From: Alphaproteobacteria bacterium
GTDB taxonomy: Bacteria; Pseudomonadota; Alphaproteobacteria; UBA3830
Assembly (NCBI GenBank): GCA_025998595.1
Contig: BNWE01000005.1
Span: forward strand, 1 to 35,205
Length of the DNA stretch: 35,205 bases
Direction: 5' to 3'
Shown here: positions 1 to 10,408 of the stretch, in pieces
Layout: every line of letters starts with the position of its first letter
How positions within the stretch are numbered: the stretch's first letter is position 1
Notes under the pieces: model-generated
Database searches by the model: none
The model's input: only the letters and a program-made list of their open reading frames with translations
What the model was told of the DNA's origin: nothing
Position numbers and translations under genes: made by a program

Positions 1-1
1 C

Positions 2-2935
2 AGTACTGATGATTTCAATAGTTTTTCTATTTTAACGAATGAAGATGAGGACGAAAGTACGTTCGAAGAACTAAAAGTGTTTAAGGATATACTAGGGGAA
101 AATGCACAGATAAAACTAATGAGTACGAACACAGAACTCGTAGCAGATGAAACCACATATAAAATAAAAGATCTATATTGCGAATACATTGTTGGTGAAA
201 AATTCCCGAGATTGCTGTCTTTTTCGACGGCGCTGCCGGATATGAAGTACCGTACAAATGTGAGAATACAGAAACAGCAAGAGAAAAATACAACAACCTA
301 TGATGTGAAGGTAGACGCATTAAATCCAAGTTCTATACAGAATATATTTGAGGATGTGGATAGCGAATTGAGTAAACTGACGCCACTGATAAAAGGCTAT
401 AATATTCCCGTATCCGGAACCTTGAAATTCACCTACGATGGAGACAAATTTTCCCAATGTGCTTTTGATCTGTCTGCATCTGCCGGGATCGTAAAACTAT
501 TGAACGATAATTTTTTGGCATTAACTTTGGGAAAGAAAATAGATGGAGGAACCATATCAGGAACGATATCTTCCCGAAAAGCCGCCATAAATTCCATAAG
601 TATGTCATACGGAGATTCCGGAGTTCATCTGACAAACATACATATTCCAATGGAAGATTTTGTTCCTGGAAACAGCGCAGATATAAATGGCTCTCTAAGC
701 ATATCCAATGCCAGTGTGCAGGAAATGAGCTCGATACTTCCTGATAATATTTCCAAAAGCATAATTCAGTCGTTTGAGGGCTGCTGTATGCCTGAATTTA
801 AGTTGGAGCTATTTAAAGTTGATCTGAAAGGCCCAATTCGTCTCGGAGAAAGTAACTACGGTAAAAAAATGGAAATTGGAGATGGAACCTTCAAAATGCA
901 TGGTGCTAGTATTCTGATTGGAAAAGATAATGTCACCGGTATAGACGCCACAGGTAAAGTAACCGGCAAGGGGCTCGATATAAAACTTACGAAAGCTAAT
1001 TTTAGAGATATGACCATAACCGGCGGAGAACTATTTATATCGAACAAAGACAAATCATGGTCGGGCAATCTAAAAGCCACTTTTCCAGTAAGCGACTTAT
1101 CCAAATACACTAAAGCGTTGTCCGCTAATTTATCACGATTTCCTTTTGGAAAATTAAAGGTAAAAGGCTTAGCCAACATCGATATGAAAGTGACTAGAAC
1201 GGCAGAAGATAAAAAAACAGAAGAAAAAAGTAAACCATTCAAAGTGGTTGACTGCAAAGGAGTTCTTGCATCCGATTATGATAACACAAAGGTTCGCTTC
1301 TCTTGGGACGATAAATCACTTAATTTAAGTGGTAATATAAATAGCGCAAAAGATGTTGTAAAAATGCAAATCGAAGAAGATTTTATCAAAAAGACTGGTA
1401 AGTCATCGTTAGATTTTGAGTGCCAATCGCATTTTCTGAGAAATTTGCTACCAATTACTCCGAAATGGCTGGAGGGGAATATAGCTCTTAACGTCCGCAG
1501 TACGTGGAAAAATTCAGATGAGTCGTTTAGTGTAACGGCCAATCTCAAAGACACATCGATGTTGATTCCAGTAATCGGAATTAAAAAAATGATCGGTGAA
1601 AACGGTACTTTCAAAGCGAAAATCACAAAAGCTAATGGTGACTTTGATTTTTCAGATTTGGTTTTGGATATGGCTAATGCAAGACTCACTGGAAAATTGT
1701 CTCTAGATGCTGCCGGAGATCTCAAGAAATGCTCCTTTGATAAATTTGATCTGGAAGGTGCTTCAGCAAAAGTCAGTCTGCAGAGTGATAATAAAAACCA
1801 AAAAGGCCTCCAGATGTCTATTATTGGAGACAAAGTTGATATCGGCAGAATATCGACCATGGTTAGATCGTTGGGAAAGAATGTACCGATATCTGCATAT
1901 GTTAATTTAAAGGAAGTTTCGCTAACTGCATTAAAAAAACTTAAGAACGTAAAAGGCAGCATAAAAATAGACAATGGAAACATTCTAGGAGGAGCTGGTT
2001 GCGCAGTATATGGGAAGGACTCAACATTGGCAGTGAGCATAAAGCTAGATGATAAGTCGAAGGATAGTCTGGTTTCTGTGTCCGCCTCAAATGCCGGAGA
2101 GCTCACAAAGTATTTCGATATTGCAAATTGCATAAATGGGGGTGTGGTGAATATCCTGTTTAAGCTGCCGGGCGGAAAGATTGGCGATAGTGTGTCCGGT
2201 CGTCTGGAAATGACTGACTTCATTGTGGAAAATAGCGCTCAACTAAACAAGCTGATTTCTCTATCATCTCCAATTGTAGCTCCACAAACTGGTTTTTCAC
2301 TGGGATGCAATGCATTTGTTGGAAATGTTAGCATATCCGGTAGCGATGTAAAAATACGAAAAGGTAAGCTAGTAAGTCCATTGATGGCGTTTACCGTTGA
2401 TACTAACTATGATAGAAAAAAAGACATTCTTGATGTGAATGGATTGTCATTATATATGTCATCGCTGGGAGGGCATGGTTCAAAGGGTACTCTTACTTCA
2501 GAATACAATGCGACAGGCTCCATAAGTTCATTGGCCGTATCAGTTAAGCCGGCAAAGTTTTCCTCGTACGATGATCTATACAATCTGTTTGGGGATATGC
2601 TTCCAATTCCAGCGGATGCAGGCGTGGAATATATGGAAGATGATACTGAAAAGCTACAGCCGATAAACTATGAAGATATTGATCCGTTTGAGGATAACGC
2701 GTTCGACAAACAAGTTGCTGCGCCTCCAGAAAAGAAAAAAGCAGCAGCTCCGGTAAAAACGAAGAAAAGTAAAGTAACCATAAGAAATATTAAGAAGAAA
2801 CCGGTGGAAGAAGAGGACGAAGATGAAGACGAAACAGATGAAGATACTGACGTCGAAGACGCCAAGATAAGACATAGAATCGTAGATAAAAAAACAGGCG
2901 TTGTAATTAATCGCGGTTCCGCAAAACGCAGATAA
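2..2935 (+). CDS. AsmA/YhdP-like (DUF3971-type) envelope protein, 5' end outside window
   Basis: The frame is open from the first bases of the window, so the true start lies upstream; a GTG at 77 is internal. About 978 codons are visible. The protein is low in cysteine and rich in alternating beta-strand-like blocks, with repeated patterns such as GTFKMHGASILIG and GNILGGAGCAVYG. The block around 2180-2330 (GRLEMTDFIVENSAQL...LISLSSP, then a GFSLGCNAFVG segment) fits the C-terminal region of alphaproteobacterial DUF3971/AsmA-like proteins. That family is anchored in the inner membrane, spans the periplasm and is linked to lipid transport to the outer membrane. The C-terminal ~100 residues are unlike the rest: Ala/Lys-rich, then a run of Glu/Asp, then a basic end, probably a disordered tail. 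Family assignment rests on pattern recognition; the signal anchor cannot be seen here. Confidence 0.7.
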   Translation, partial: STDDFNSFSILTNEDEDESTFEELKVFKDILGENAQIKLMSTNTELVADETTYKIKDLYCEYIVGEKFPRLLSFSTALPDMKYRTNVRIQKQQEKNTTTYDVKVDALNPSSIQNIFEDVDSELSKLTPLIKGYNIPVSGTLKFTYDGDKFSQCAFDLSASAGIVKLLNDNFLALTLGKKIDGGTISGTISSRKAAINSISMSYGDSGVHLTNIHIPMEDFVPGNSADINGSLSISNASVQEMSSILPDNISKSIIQSFEGCCMPEFKLELFKVDLKGPIRLGESNYGKKMEIGDGTFKMHGASILIGKDNVTGIDATGKVTGKGLDIKLTKANFRDMTITGGELFISNKDKSWSGNLKATFPVSDLSKYTKALSANLSRFPFGKLKVKGLANIDMKVTRTAEDKKTEEKSKPFKVVDCKGVLASDYDNTKVRFSWDDKSLNLSGNINSAKDVVKMQIEEDFIKKTGKSSLDFECQSHFLRNLLPITPKWLEGNIALNVRSTWKNSDESFSVTANLKDTSMLIPVIGIKKMIGENGTFKAKITKANGDFDFSDLVLDMANARLTGKLSLDAAGDLKKCSFDKFDLEGASAKVSLQSDNKNQKGLQMSIIGDKVDIGRISTMVRSLGKNVPISAYVNLKEVSLTALKKLKNVKGSIKIDNGNILGGAGCAVYGKDSTLAVSIKLDDKSKDSLVSVSASNAGELTKYFDIANCINGGVVNILFKLPGGKIGDSVSGRLEMTDFIVENSAQLNKLISLSSPIVAPQTGFSLGCNAFVGNVSISGSDVKIRKGKLVSPLMAFTVDTNYDRKKDILDVNGLSLYMSSLGGHGSKGTLTSEYNATGSISSLAVSVKPAKFSSYDDLYNLFGDMLPIPADAGVEYMEDDTEKLQPINYEDIDPFEDNAFDKQVAAPPEKKKAAAPVKTKKSKVTIRNIKKKPVEEEDEDEDETDEDTDVEDAKIRHRIVDKKTGVVINRGSAKRR

Positions 2936-3048
2936 AACTAAAGGTTCCCAAAAGGCACAAAAACGTTCATATTATAATATCTCAAGGTCATTTCATATGT
3001 GTTTGAATCTTTATATTGTTTCAGCATAAGAAAACGCAAGTGATGGAG

Positions 3049-3063
3049 CCAGCATCACGCTGG
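3049..3063. repeat. Family A-type 15-base palindrome upstream of gyrB
   Basis: CCAGCATCACGCTGG is a near-perfect palindrome of the same design as those at 17964, 24271, 28451 and 31399 (CCARC-GTCAC-GYTGG). It lies in the 196-base gap between the AsmA-like gene and gyrB. The following bases (GTGTGGTACGCACAATTGTA) resemble what follows the palindrome at 17964 on the other strand (GGTGTACAATTCGCAGG). No other gene is seen in this gap. Confidence 0.7.
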
Positions 3064-3095
3064 TGTGGTACGCACAATTGTAGTATAATGCCTAA

Positions 3096-5504
<2,409 letters not shown>

Positions 5505-5505
5505 T

Positions 5506-5547
5506 GTATGCCAATGGGTATGCGAGATGTATATACAATTTAACTGA
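5506..5547 (+). repeat. Partial copy of dispersed repeat family A
   Basis: GTATGCGAGATGTATATACA followed by ATTTAACTGAG matches the inner part of the family A copy at 31369-31400 (GTATGCGAGATGTGCTTGCA, then AAATTAAACGAATCC). Both the hairpin end and the palindrome end of the element are missing here. It starts directly after the gyrB stop codon. Confidence 0.55.
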
Positions 5548-5566
5548 GAATGCATCTTTTTGTTCC

Positions 5567-5651
5567 ACTGGCTCCCTACGTCGCTACGCTTCTCTGGATG
5601 ACGGTAATTTTAGAGTTTCTCGTCATCTACCATGTTCACGGATGGATTCAA
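5567..5651. repeat. Dispersed repeat family C (imperfect palindrome of about 85 bases)
   Basis: The segment has outer arms CCCTACGTCGCTACGC and an inner hairpin GGATGACG...CGTCATC around the loop GTAATTTTAGAGTTTCT. Similar segments occur at 18061-18146 and inside mutL at 32541-32616, each with the outer 'ACGTCGCT(A/C)CGC' arm and the inner AATTTTAG loop. It lies between gyrB and the transposase remnants. The design (about 85 bases, long imperfect palindrome, several copies) is that of a REP-like or MITE-like element; no mobilising protein is identified. Confidence 0.75.
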
Positions 5652-5700
5652 GCGTTTTTTTGAATTATTTTTCCATCCATTAGTATAGCGTCAGGTCCGT

Positions 5701-5889
5701 TTAATTCTCCATAATTAGAGAGAGAGTTTTCTGTTGAGATATCGAGTTGTAGAAGCGCATTTGCGACACAGTCATCTTCAATTTACAGGCTAATCCGATA
5801 AGAAGATTCCGCAAAGCAGCCATAATTTGCGGCGAATTTCCATTGCGAATTGTACATCGATCTTCGTGAAAAATCATGTCACAAACCAA
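5701..5889 (-). pseudogene. C-terminal remnant of an ISAs1-family transposase
   Basis: About 62 codons remain, reading FHEDRCTIRNGNSPQIMAAL followed by RNLLIGL. This is the typical end of ISAs1-family DDE transposases (F-x-E-D-x-x-x-I-R-x-G-N-x-P-x-N-x-A-x-L-R). The upstream catalytic part is absent, and the piece abuts and slightly overlaps the tail of the IS481-like remnant, so one element was probably cut by the other. Not functional. Confidence 0.6.
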
Positions 5890-6421
5890 GCGTTTGGTCC
5901 CGCCTCATCATGACCCGACAAAAGTGCCCAACTTTTGGGATCTTTCTGTAATTTTTTAGCAACAAATTCAAAAGGAGTCAAGCCATTTAAAGCTCTCAAT
6001 CTCTTCCCCAAATTATGTGTGCTCTTATAAAATCATTGAGATATGTCTCCAGTTGCTAACTATTTTCGTAGTAATACTTCTTAACAGTCGCTTCTTTGAT
6101 GGTTCTATTCATCCTTTCGACCTGGCCATTCGTCCACGGATGCGCTGGCTTTGTTAATTTATGAATGATCCCATTTTCCTTGCAAATTGAGTCGAAATCG
6201 TACACTTTCTTTGTTTTTAAGCACTTATACGTGAATTGCGCTCCATTATCCGTAAGAATTCTACGAGTCTTATAAAGTACTGCTTTTATTAGATTTTTTA
6301 GGAAACTCGTCGCTTCTTCCTTGCGCATCCTTTTGTAGACTTCTATATATGCGAACTTGCTGACTCGATCTATGGCTACAAATAAGTACAGTTTCCCTTC
6401 TTCCGAAATGCTGAAGCTGCC
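5874..6421 (-). pseudogene. Decayed IS481-family transposase (integrase core)
   Basis: Reading leftward, the open frame begins GSFSISEEGKLYLFVAIDR and continues through RRILTDNGAQF, KLTKPAHPWTNGQVERMNRT and IKEATV. These are the DDE integrase-core blocks of IS481-like transposases (Asp in LFVAIDR, Asp in ILTDNG, Glu in GQVERMN). A stop follows KKYYYENS near 6056. After two extra bases near 6015, the expected C-terminus resumes in another frame (NLGKRLRALNGLTPFEFVAKK). The N-terminal helix-turn-helix half is missing, and a stop codon closes the frame at 6422-6424. Frameshifted and truncated at both ends, so not functional. Just outside its 5' end, at 6443-6453, is GGTGCAACCAC, the hairpin motif of repeat family A. 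Confidence 0.8.
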
Positions 6422-6547
6422 TCAGCAAAAATAAACGCATATGGTGCAACCACTAACGATAAAACGCACATGTTGGAAGCACTGTGGGATTGACATTTTC
6501 TTCCGAAACCATCACATTTACAGTGTAAAAGATATGGAGTTTTGCAG

Positions 6548-6961
6548 ATGAATGTCCGAATAACTAAATTTATGATTGTCTCGATTATGTTCGTTTTATG
6601 TTCATGTGAGCCGAAGATTAATCAGAGGGGAAACATTACCATCTTCGACAATTACAACACCTTTGTGGAAGGCAAGACTAAAACCGAAGACGTCTTGAAA
6701 GCCTGCGGAAGTCCGTCGCTATGTTTAGGTAATTCCATCTGGATATACGTTGGTTATAAATCGGAAGAAGTTTCATTTAAAGACGTTGCATTGAAGGATA
6801 GAATGACCATACGCATGGAATTTGATGAAAATGGCGTATTGAAGTCCATCCAAAAAGTCAAAGGAGATCGCTTATCCAGCATACACTTGGACGAAGGCGT
6901 AACGAAATTGACGACTGATAAGGAAACTGCGTCTATGCTGGAAAATAGCAAGCAAAAATGA
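6548..6961 (+). CDS. bamE: BamE/OmlA-like outer-membrane assembly lipoprotein
   Basis: A small lipoprotein of the SmpA/OmlA (BamE) family, an accessory part of the machinery that inserts beta-barrel proteins into the outer membrane. The N-terminus is a short lipoprotein signal (basic start, hydrophobic stretch IVSIMFVL, lipobox LCSC with the acylated Cys near residue 19). The BamE fold follows: the helix GKTKTEDVLKACGSPS, then IWIYVGYKSEEV, then the strand MTIRMEFDENGVLKSI. At 137 residues it is of usual size. The ATG at 6548 is preferred over the TTG at 6542 because GGAG at 6535-6538 is well spaced from it. The last codons overlap the start of the next gene (ATGA), so the two are translationally coupled. 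It is first in a four-gene set reaching rsmH. Alphaproteobacterial bamE is usually monocistronic or near other envelope genes, so the link to a glycosyltransferase is mildly unusual. Confidence 0.75.
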   Translation: MNVRITKFMIVSIMFVLCSCEPKINQRGNITIFDNYNTFVEGKTKTEDVLKACGSPSLCLGNSIWIYVGYKSEEVSFKDVALKDRMTIRMEFDENGVLKSIQKVKGDRLSSIHLDEGVTKLTTDKETASMLENSKQK

Positions 6962-7938
6962 CTAGATCTTTTACCGAACCGAACATAGATAAAACGCCCG
7001 TAGTGCAACCACCGTCACGCTGGCTTAGTCTGATTGTGCCATTCTATAACGAAGCGGAATCCGTTGATGTTTTTTTCGGGAAAATCATGTCCGTGTTGAA
7101 AAACGTCGACCGTTCGTTTGAAATCATATGTATCAATGATGGCAGCACAGACGATACGCTCGCCAAACTAATGAAACAGAAACGACGTATTCCGCAAATA
7201 AGAATCGTCGATTTTTCGCGTAATTTTGGAAAAGACGCCGCCATGACTGCCGGACTTGACTTTGCGTTTGGTGAGTGCGTAATTCCCATCGATAGCGATT
7301 TGCAAGATCCTCCGGAATTAATCATAGAAATGCTGGAAAAGTGGAAGCAGGGATTTGACGTTGTGCTGGCAAAGCGCATCGACAGATCAGAAGATAGCTT
7401 TTTTAAGCGAACAACAGCTCGTTTATTCTATAAAACCTGCAATTTGTTGTCGGATATTGACTTACCAGAAGACGTTGGCGATTTTCGATTGCTGGACAGA
7501 AAAGTGGTGGACGCCATAAAGCAATGTCCCGAGAGAAAGCGTTTCATGAAAGGATTGTTTGCATTTGTCGGATTTAAAACGGCGTTTGTTGAGTATAAAC
7601 GTCCAGCTCGAGAAGTTGGAGCATCGAAGTGGAGCTATTGGAAACTCTGGAACTACGCCATTGACGGCATCACTTCATTCTCAACATTTCCGCTGAAAAT
7701 ATGGACGTATATTGGGATTTTTATTACGCTGGCATCGTTTGCCGGAGGCATGTGGATATTGCTCCGAACTCTACTTTACGGAATTGATTGGCCTGGGTAC
7801 GCATCTCTCATGATCGTAATGCTGTTTCTGGGCGGAACCCAAATGATTAGCCTCGGATTAATCGGCGAATACGTCGGAAGAATATACATGGAATCCAAGC
7901 AGCGTCCCATATATATAGTAAAAGATATCATCGAATAG
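6958..7938 (+). CDS. Polyisoprenyl-phosphate glycosyltransferase (GtrB/ArnC/DPM1-like, GT2)
   Basis: A family 2 glycosyltransferase that transfers a sugar from a nucleotide donor to undecaprenyl phosphate at the cytoplasmic face of the inner membrane. The GT-A domain shows SLIVPFYNEAESVD, the nucleotide-binding EIICINDGSTDDTL, the DSDLQDPPELI metal-binding block, and DVVLAKRIDRSEDSF. The acceptor-side motif FVEYKRPAREVGASKWSYW is typical of GtrB/DPM1-like enzymes. Two C-terminal membrane segments lie near residues 245-275 and 282-305. The 326-residue length is normal. Residues about 13-22 (TPVVQPPSRW) are encoded by a fragment of repeat family A, so the N-terminus has been extended by repeat DNA ahead of the conserved fold. 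The ATG overlaps the bamE stop codon. Substrate cannot be told from sequence; a lipid or glycan modification of the envelope is likely. Confidence 0.9.
   Translation: MTRSFTEPNIDKTPVVQPPSRWLSLIVPFYNEAESVDVFFGKIMSVLKNVDRSFEIICINDGSTDDTLAKLMKQKRRIPQIRIVDFSRNFGKDAAMTAGLDFAFGECVIPIDSDLQDPPELIIEMLEKWKQGFDVVLAKRIDRSEDSFFKRTTARLFYKTCNLLSDIDLPEDVGDFRLLDRKVVDAIKQCPERKRFMKGLFAFVGFKTAFVEYKRPAREVGASKWSYWKLWNYAIDGITSFSTFPLKIWTYIGIFITLASFAGGMWILLRTLLYGIDWPGYASLMIVMLFLGGTQMISLGLIGEYVGRIYMESKQRPIYIVKDIIE
6996..7023 (+). repeat. Truncated family A element inside the glycosyltransferase gene
   Basis: GCCCGTAGTGCAACCAC (the hairpin end, compare GCCCGTGGTGCAACCAC in porA at 28545-28561) is joined directly to CGTCACGCTGG (most of the palindrome end). 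The middle of the element is absent. In both genes the hairpin end is read in the same frame, giving (T/A)PVVQP. Confidence 0.7.
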
Positions 7939-7948
7939 AGGACATACA

Positions 7949-9259
7949 ATGGATTTTTCAAGCGCCGTTTGGTCTGTTCCGTTTCTTGGAATTATTCTTT
8001 CCATGTCGTTTTTGCCGCTATTATTTCCGAAATTTTGGCATGAATACGCGAGTTTCGTGCCTGCATTTTGGGCATCTGTGTATCTAGTGTCTGTGGGGTG
8101 CGTATTTGGAGTGTCGAAGATTTTTGTAGCCACGCTGGAACCAATTCTGGTGCATTACATTCCGTTTATCGCACTTATTTCGGCTTTGTACATAACGTCC
8201 GGAGGCATATACATTGATTTTCCCCGAGGAAACGGACCACTATTCAATGTGTGCTTTCTTTTAGTTGGAAGCCTCGTAGCCGGATGGATCGGCACTACCG
8301 GAGCGGCAACGTTACTGATACGTCCGTTTTTAAGAGCGAATATCGGCCGAAAACATAAAACGCATCTGCTGATATTTTTTATTTTTCTGATTGCAAACAT
8401 CGGTGGAGCGGCTACTCCGCTTGGCGATCCTCCATTGTTCATTGGATTTCTCGAAGGAATCGATTTCTTTTGGTTCATAAAAAATCTGTATGGAATTTTG
8501 TTTTTCACCACCATAGCGCTGTGTGCGATATTTTTTGCAATTGACTTTTGGTTGTACAAAAAAGAGACGCAGAATCACGAAATAAAACAAAACGATAGGA
8601 GTTTCGTTTTCAAGGGCACACGAAATTTGATTCTACTCGGATTAATTCTGTTGACGGTTATTTTCTGCAATTTCGATGGAGATTTCGAGATACTGGGCGA
8701 AAAATTCCGATATTCGTCCCTGATTCGAAACACATTGCTAATGGTTATCTCGCTGATTTCGCTAAAAATTACCACCAAAGAAATTCGGAAGAAAAATCAT
8801 TTTTCGTTTGCTCCCATAAGAGAAGTCTCGGAACTTTTTGCCGGTATTTTTATCACCGTGATTCCCATCATACACATATTGCACAATGGATCGGCGGGAG
8901 AATTCGCGTGGATATTCAATTGGATATCTGCAAACGGAGAATTTATTCCAAACAGATGCTTTTGGGCTAGCGGATTGCTGTCTTCAACTCTGGACAACGC
9001 GCCGACATTCCTGATCTTTTTCCATTTGGTGTCTGGAAATGCCGCAGAGCTCATGACGGCGAAAGCCAGCATCCTAACGGCTATTTCCGTGTCCACTGTA
9101 TTTATGGGAGCACTCACCTACATAGGAAACGCACCCAACCTAATGGTGAAATCCATCGCGGAAAAATACAACGTGAAGGCGCCGTCTTTCATCGGATATA
9201 TGCTGTGGTCCATTGGTATATTGGTACCAATATTTTTCCTAATTTCGCTGTGGTTGTGA
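7949..9259 (+). CDS. Sodium:proton antiporter-like permease (ion transporter superfamily, NhaD/CitM type)
   Basis: A polytopic inner-membrane protein of 436 residues with about 11-12 hydrophobic segments across its length. The loop NIGGAATPLGDPPLFIGFLE and the second-half loop STLDNAPTFLIFFHLVSGNA are the paired conserved re-entrant motifs of the ion transporter (IT) superfamily. The pair GDPPLF and LDNAPT is typical of proteins annotated as Na+/H+ antiporters in rickettsia-like bacteria. It likely exchanges Na+ for H+ across the cytoplasmic membrane, but a carboxylate transporter cannot be excluded. GAGGA lies just ahead of the ATG, ten bases after the glycosyltransferase stop. Its own stop is one base before the rsmH start, so the genes form one transcription unit. 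Confidence 0.8.
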   Translation: MDFSSAVWSVPFLGIILSMSFLPLLFPKFWHEYASFVPAFWASVYLVSVGCVFGVSKIFVATLEPILVHYIPFIALISALYITSGGIYIDFPRGNGPLFNVCFLLVGSLVAGWIGTTGAATLLIRPFLRANIGRKHKTHLLIFFIFLIANIGGAATPLGDPPLFIGFLEGIDFFWFIKNLYGILFFTTIALCAIFFAIDFWLYKKETQNHEIKQNDRSFVFKGTRNLILLGLILLTVIFCNFDGDFEILGEKFRYSSLIRNTLLMVISLISLKITTKEIRKKNHFSFAPIREVSELFAGIFITVIPIIHILHNGSAGEFAWIFNWISANGEFIPNRCFWASGLLSSTLDNAPTFLIFFHLVSGNAAELMTAKASILTAISVSTVFMGALTYIGNAPNLMVKSIAEKYNVKAPSFIGYMLWSIGILVPIFFLISLWL

Positions 9260-9260
9260 T

Positions 9261-10145
9261 ATGTGCGAACATAAGTCTGTTCTTTTGAAGGAAGTTTTGG
9301 ATATGCTGTCTCCGATGGACGGTGGCGTGTATTTCGATGGAACATTTGGCGGTGGCGGATACACAAAAGCCATCCTGGGATCTGCCGATTGCCGTGTGAT
9401 AGCCTGCGATCGCGACGACCGAGTTATAAAAATCGCCGATGATTTCAAGAAGAAATACGGTGATAGGTTTCAGTTTTTTCACGATAAGTTCAGTAATATA
9501 AAATCGATAATGAGAGAGGATTGTGATGGTGTTGTATTGGATTTGGGCGTCTCCAATTTTCAGCTGGCGGATCCGGAACGTGGCTTTTCGTTTAAATCAT
9601 CGGGGCCCGTCGATATGTCCATGGGATTATGCAACGAAACCGCCATGGACGTCATTCACAGATACTCGGAAAAAGATCTCGCGGACATTATCTACAAATT
9701 CGGAGAAGAACATTTTTCCCGCAAAATCGCCAAGCACATCAAACTGAATCTGAAAAAAATTAACAATACCGAAGACTTGGCCAACGTCATAAGAAACTGC
9801 ATTGGTCGCAGAGGGAAAATCGACCCGGCTACGAAAACTTTTCAAGCTCTGAGAATCTTCGTTAACAAAGAGCTGGAAGAACTGGAAAAAGTCCTATCCG
9901 ATTCGATTCCCCTACTGAAACCAAACGGAAAAATCCTGGTGGTCAGTTTCCATTCCCTAGAAGATAGAATCGTAAAACTATTCTTCAAAGGACTGTCCTA
10001 TCCAAAAGATTCTCCGTTTATACTACTCAACAAAAAACCAATAACTTCATCTGAAGAAGAATTCATTCTCAATCCTAAAAGCCGCTCTGCAAAATTACGG
10101 TGTCTGCAGTACCAACGTGACGCTGATGTTATTGCTACGAGCTGA
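9261..10145 (+). CDS. rsmH: 16S rRNA (cytosine-1402-N4)-methyltransferase
   Basis: RsmH (MraW) methylates C1402 in the P-site region of 16S rRNA using S-adenosylmethionine. The start HKSVLLKEVLDML is the family N-terminus. The SAM-binding block YFDGTFGGGGYTKAIL is followed by IACDRD and DGVVLDLGVSNFQLADPERG, then the insertion domain around IGRRGKIDPATKTFQALRI and the late motif VVSFHSLEDRIVK. The normal family ending is NPKSRSAKLR; here 14 more residues follow (CLQYQRDADVIATS), encoded partly by CCAACGTGACGCTGA at 10114-10128, which resembles the palindrome of repeat family A. The start is one base after the antiporter stop. It usually heads the dcw division cluster (mraZ-rsmH-ftsL-ftsI); none of those genes is adjacent here, so the cluster has been broken up. 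Confidence 0.97.
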   Translation: MCEHKSVLLKEVLDMLSPMDGGVYFDGTFGGGGYTKAILGSADCRVIACDRDDRVIKIADDFKKKYGDRFQFFHDKFSNIKSIMREDCDGVVLDLGVSNFQLADPERGFSFKSSGPVDMSMGLCNETAMDVIHRYSEKDLADIIYKFGEEHFSRKIAKHIKLNLKKINNTEDLANVIRNCIGRRGKIDPATKTFQALRIFVNKELEELEKVLSDSIPLLKPNGKILVVSFHSLEDRIVKLFFKGLSYPKDSPFILLNKKPITSSEEEFILNPKSRSAKLRCLQYQRDADVIATS

Positions 10146-10174
10146 TGGAAAAGATGTAATATGACCTCCATTAT

Positions 10175-10408
10175 TTAGACCACTGGCGGGAGATTTAGAG
10201 AGCCAAGTTTGGAAAGCTCTGCATAAACAAAGCTACCAACTCTACAACCACTATTATACACATCATTTGGAGTTTTGTAATCCAAATTTTGATGTAATCT
10301 TTTAAAATTATAAAAATCGATAAATTTCCCTATTTCATCCTTTTTCATCGTGCCTTCTCTTGGCACACCACAAAATAGCTTACGCTCTCGGAAAACAGAG
10401 AGCTTCAT
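10175..10408 (-). pseudogene. C-terminal remnant of an IS3-family transposase (OrfB)
   Basis: The frame reads KKDEIGKFIDFYNFKRLHQN then LDYKTPNDVYNSG, which is the usual C-terminal block of IS3-family OrfB transposases (FI.FYN..R.HQ.L.Y.TP..VY). The DDE catalytic portion is missing. The first residues overlap the end of the potD-like gene by four bases. This lies in the gap between rsmH and the potD-like gene, which converge on it. No function expected. Confidence 0.7.

Noticed and set aside
1276..2223. A 315-codon frame on the minus strand
   Set aside because: It lies wholly antisense to the AsmA-like gene, whose own translation is coherent; its Ser/Phe/Leu-rich content is typical of a shadow frame.
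5874..6421. An intact IS481 element
   Set aside because: The N-terminal half is missing, there is a frameshift near 6015, and no terminal inverted repeats could be paired.
10175..10408. A small gene with its own ATG
   Set aside because: The translation is the end of an IS3-type transposase; the apparent start is an accident of truncation.
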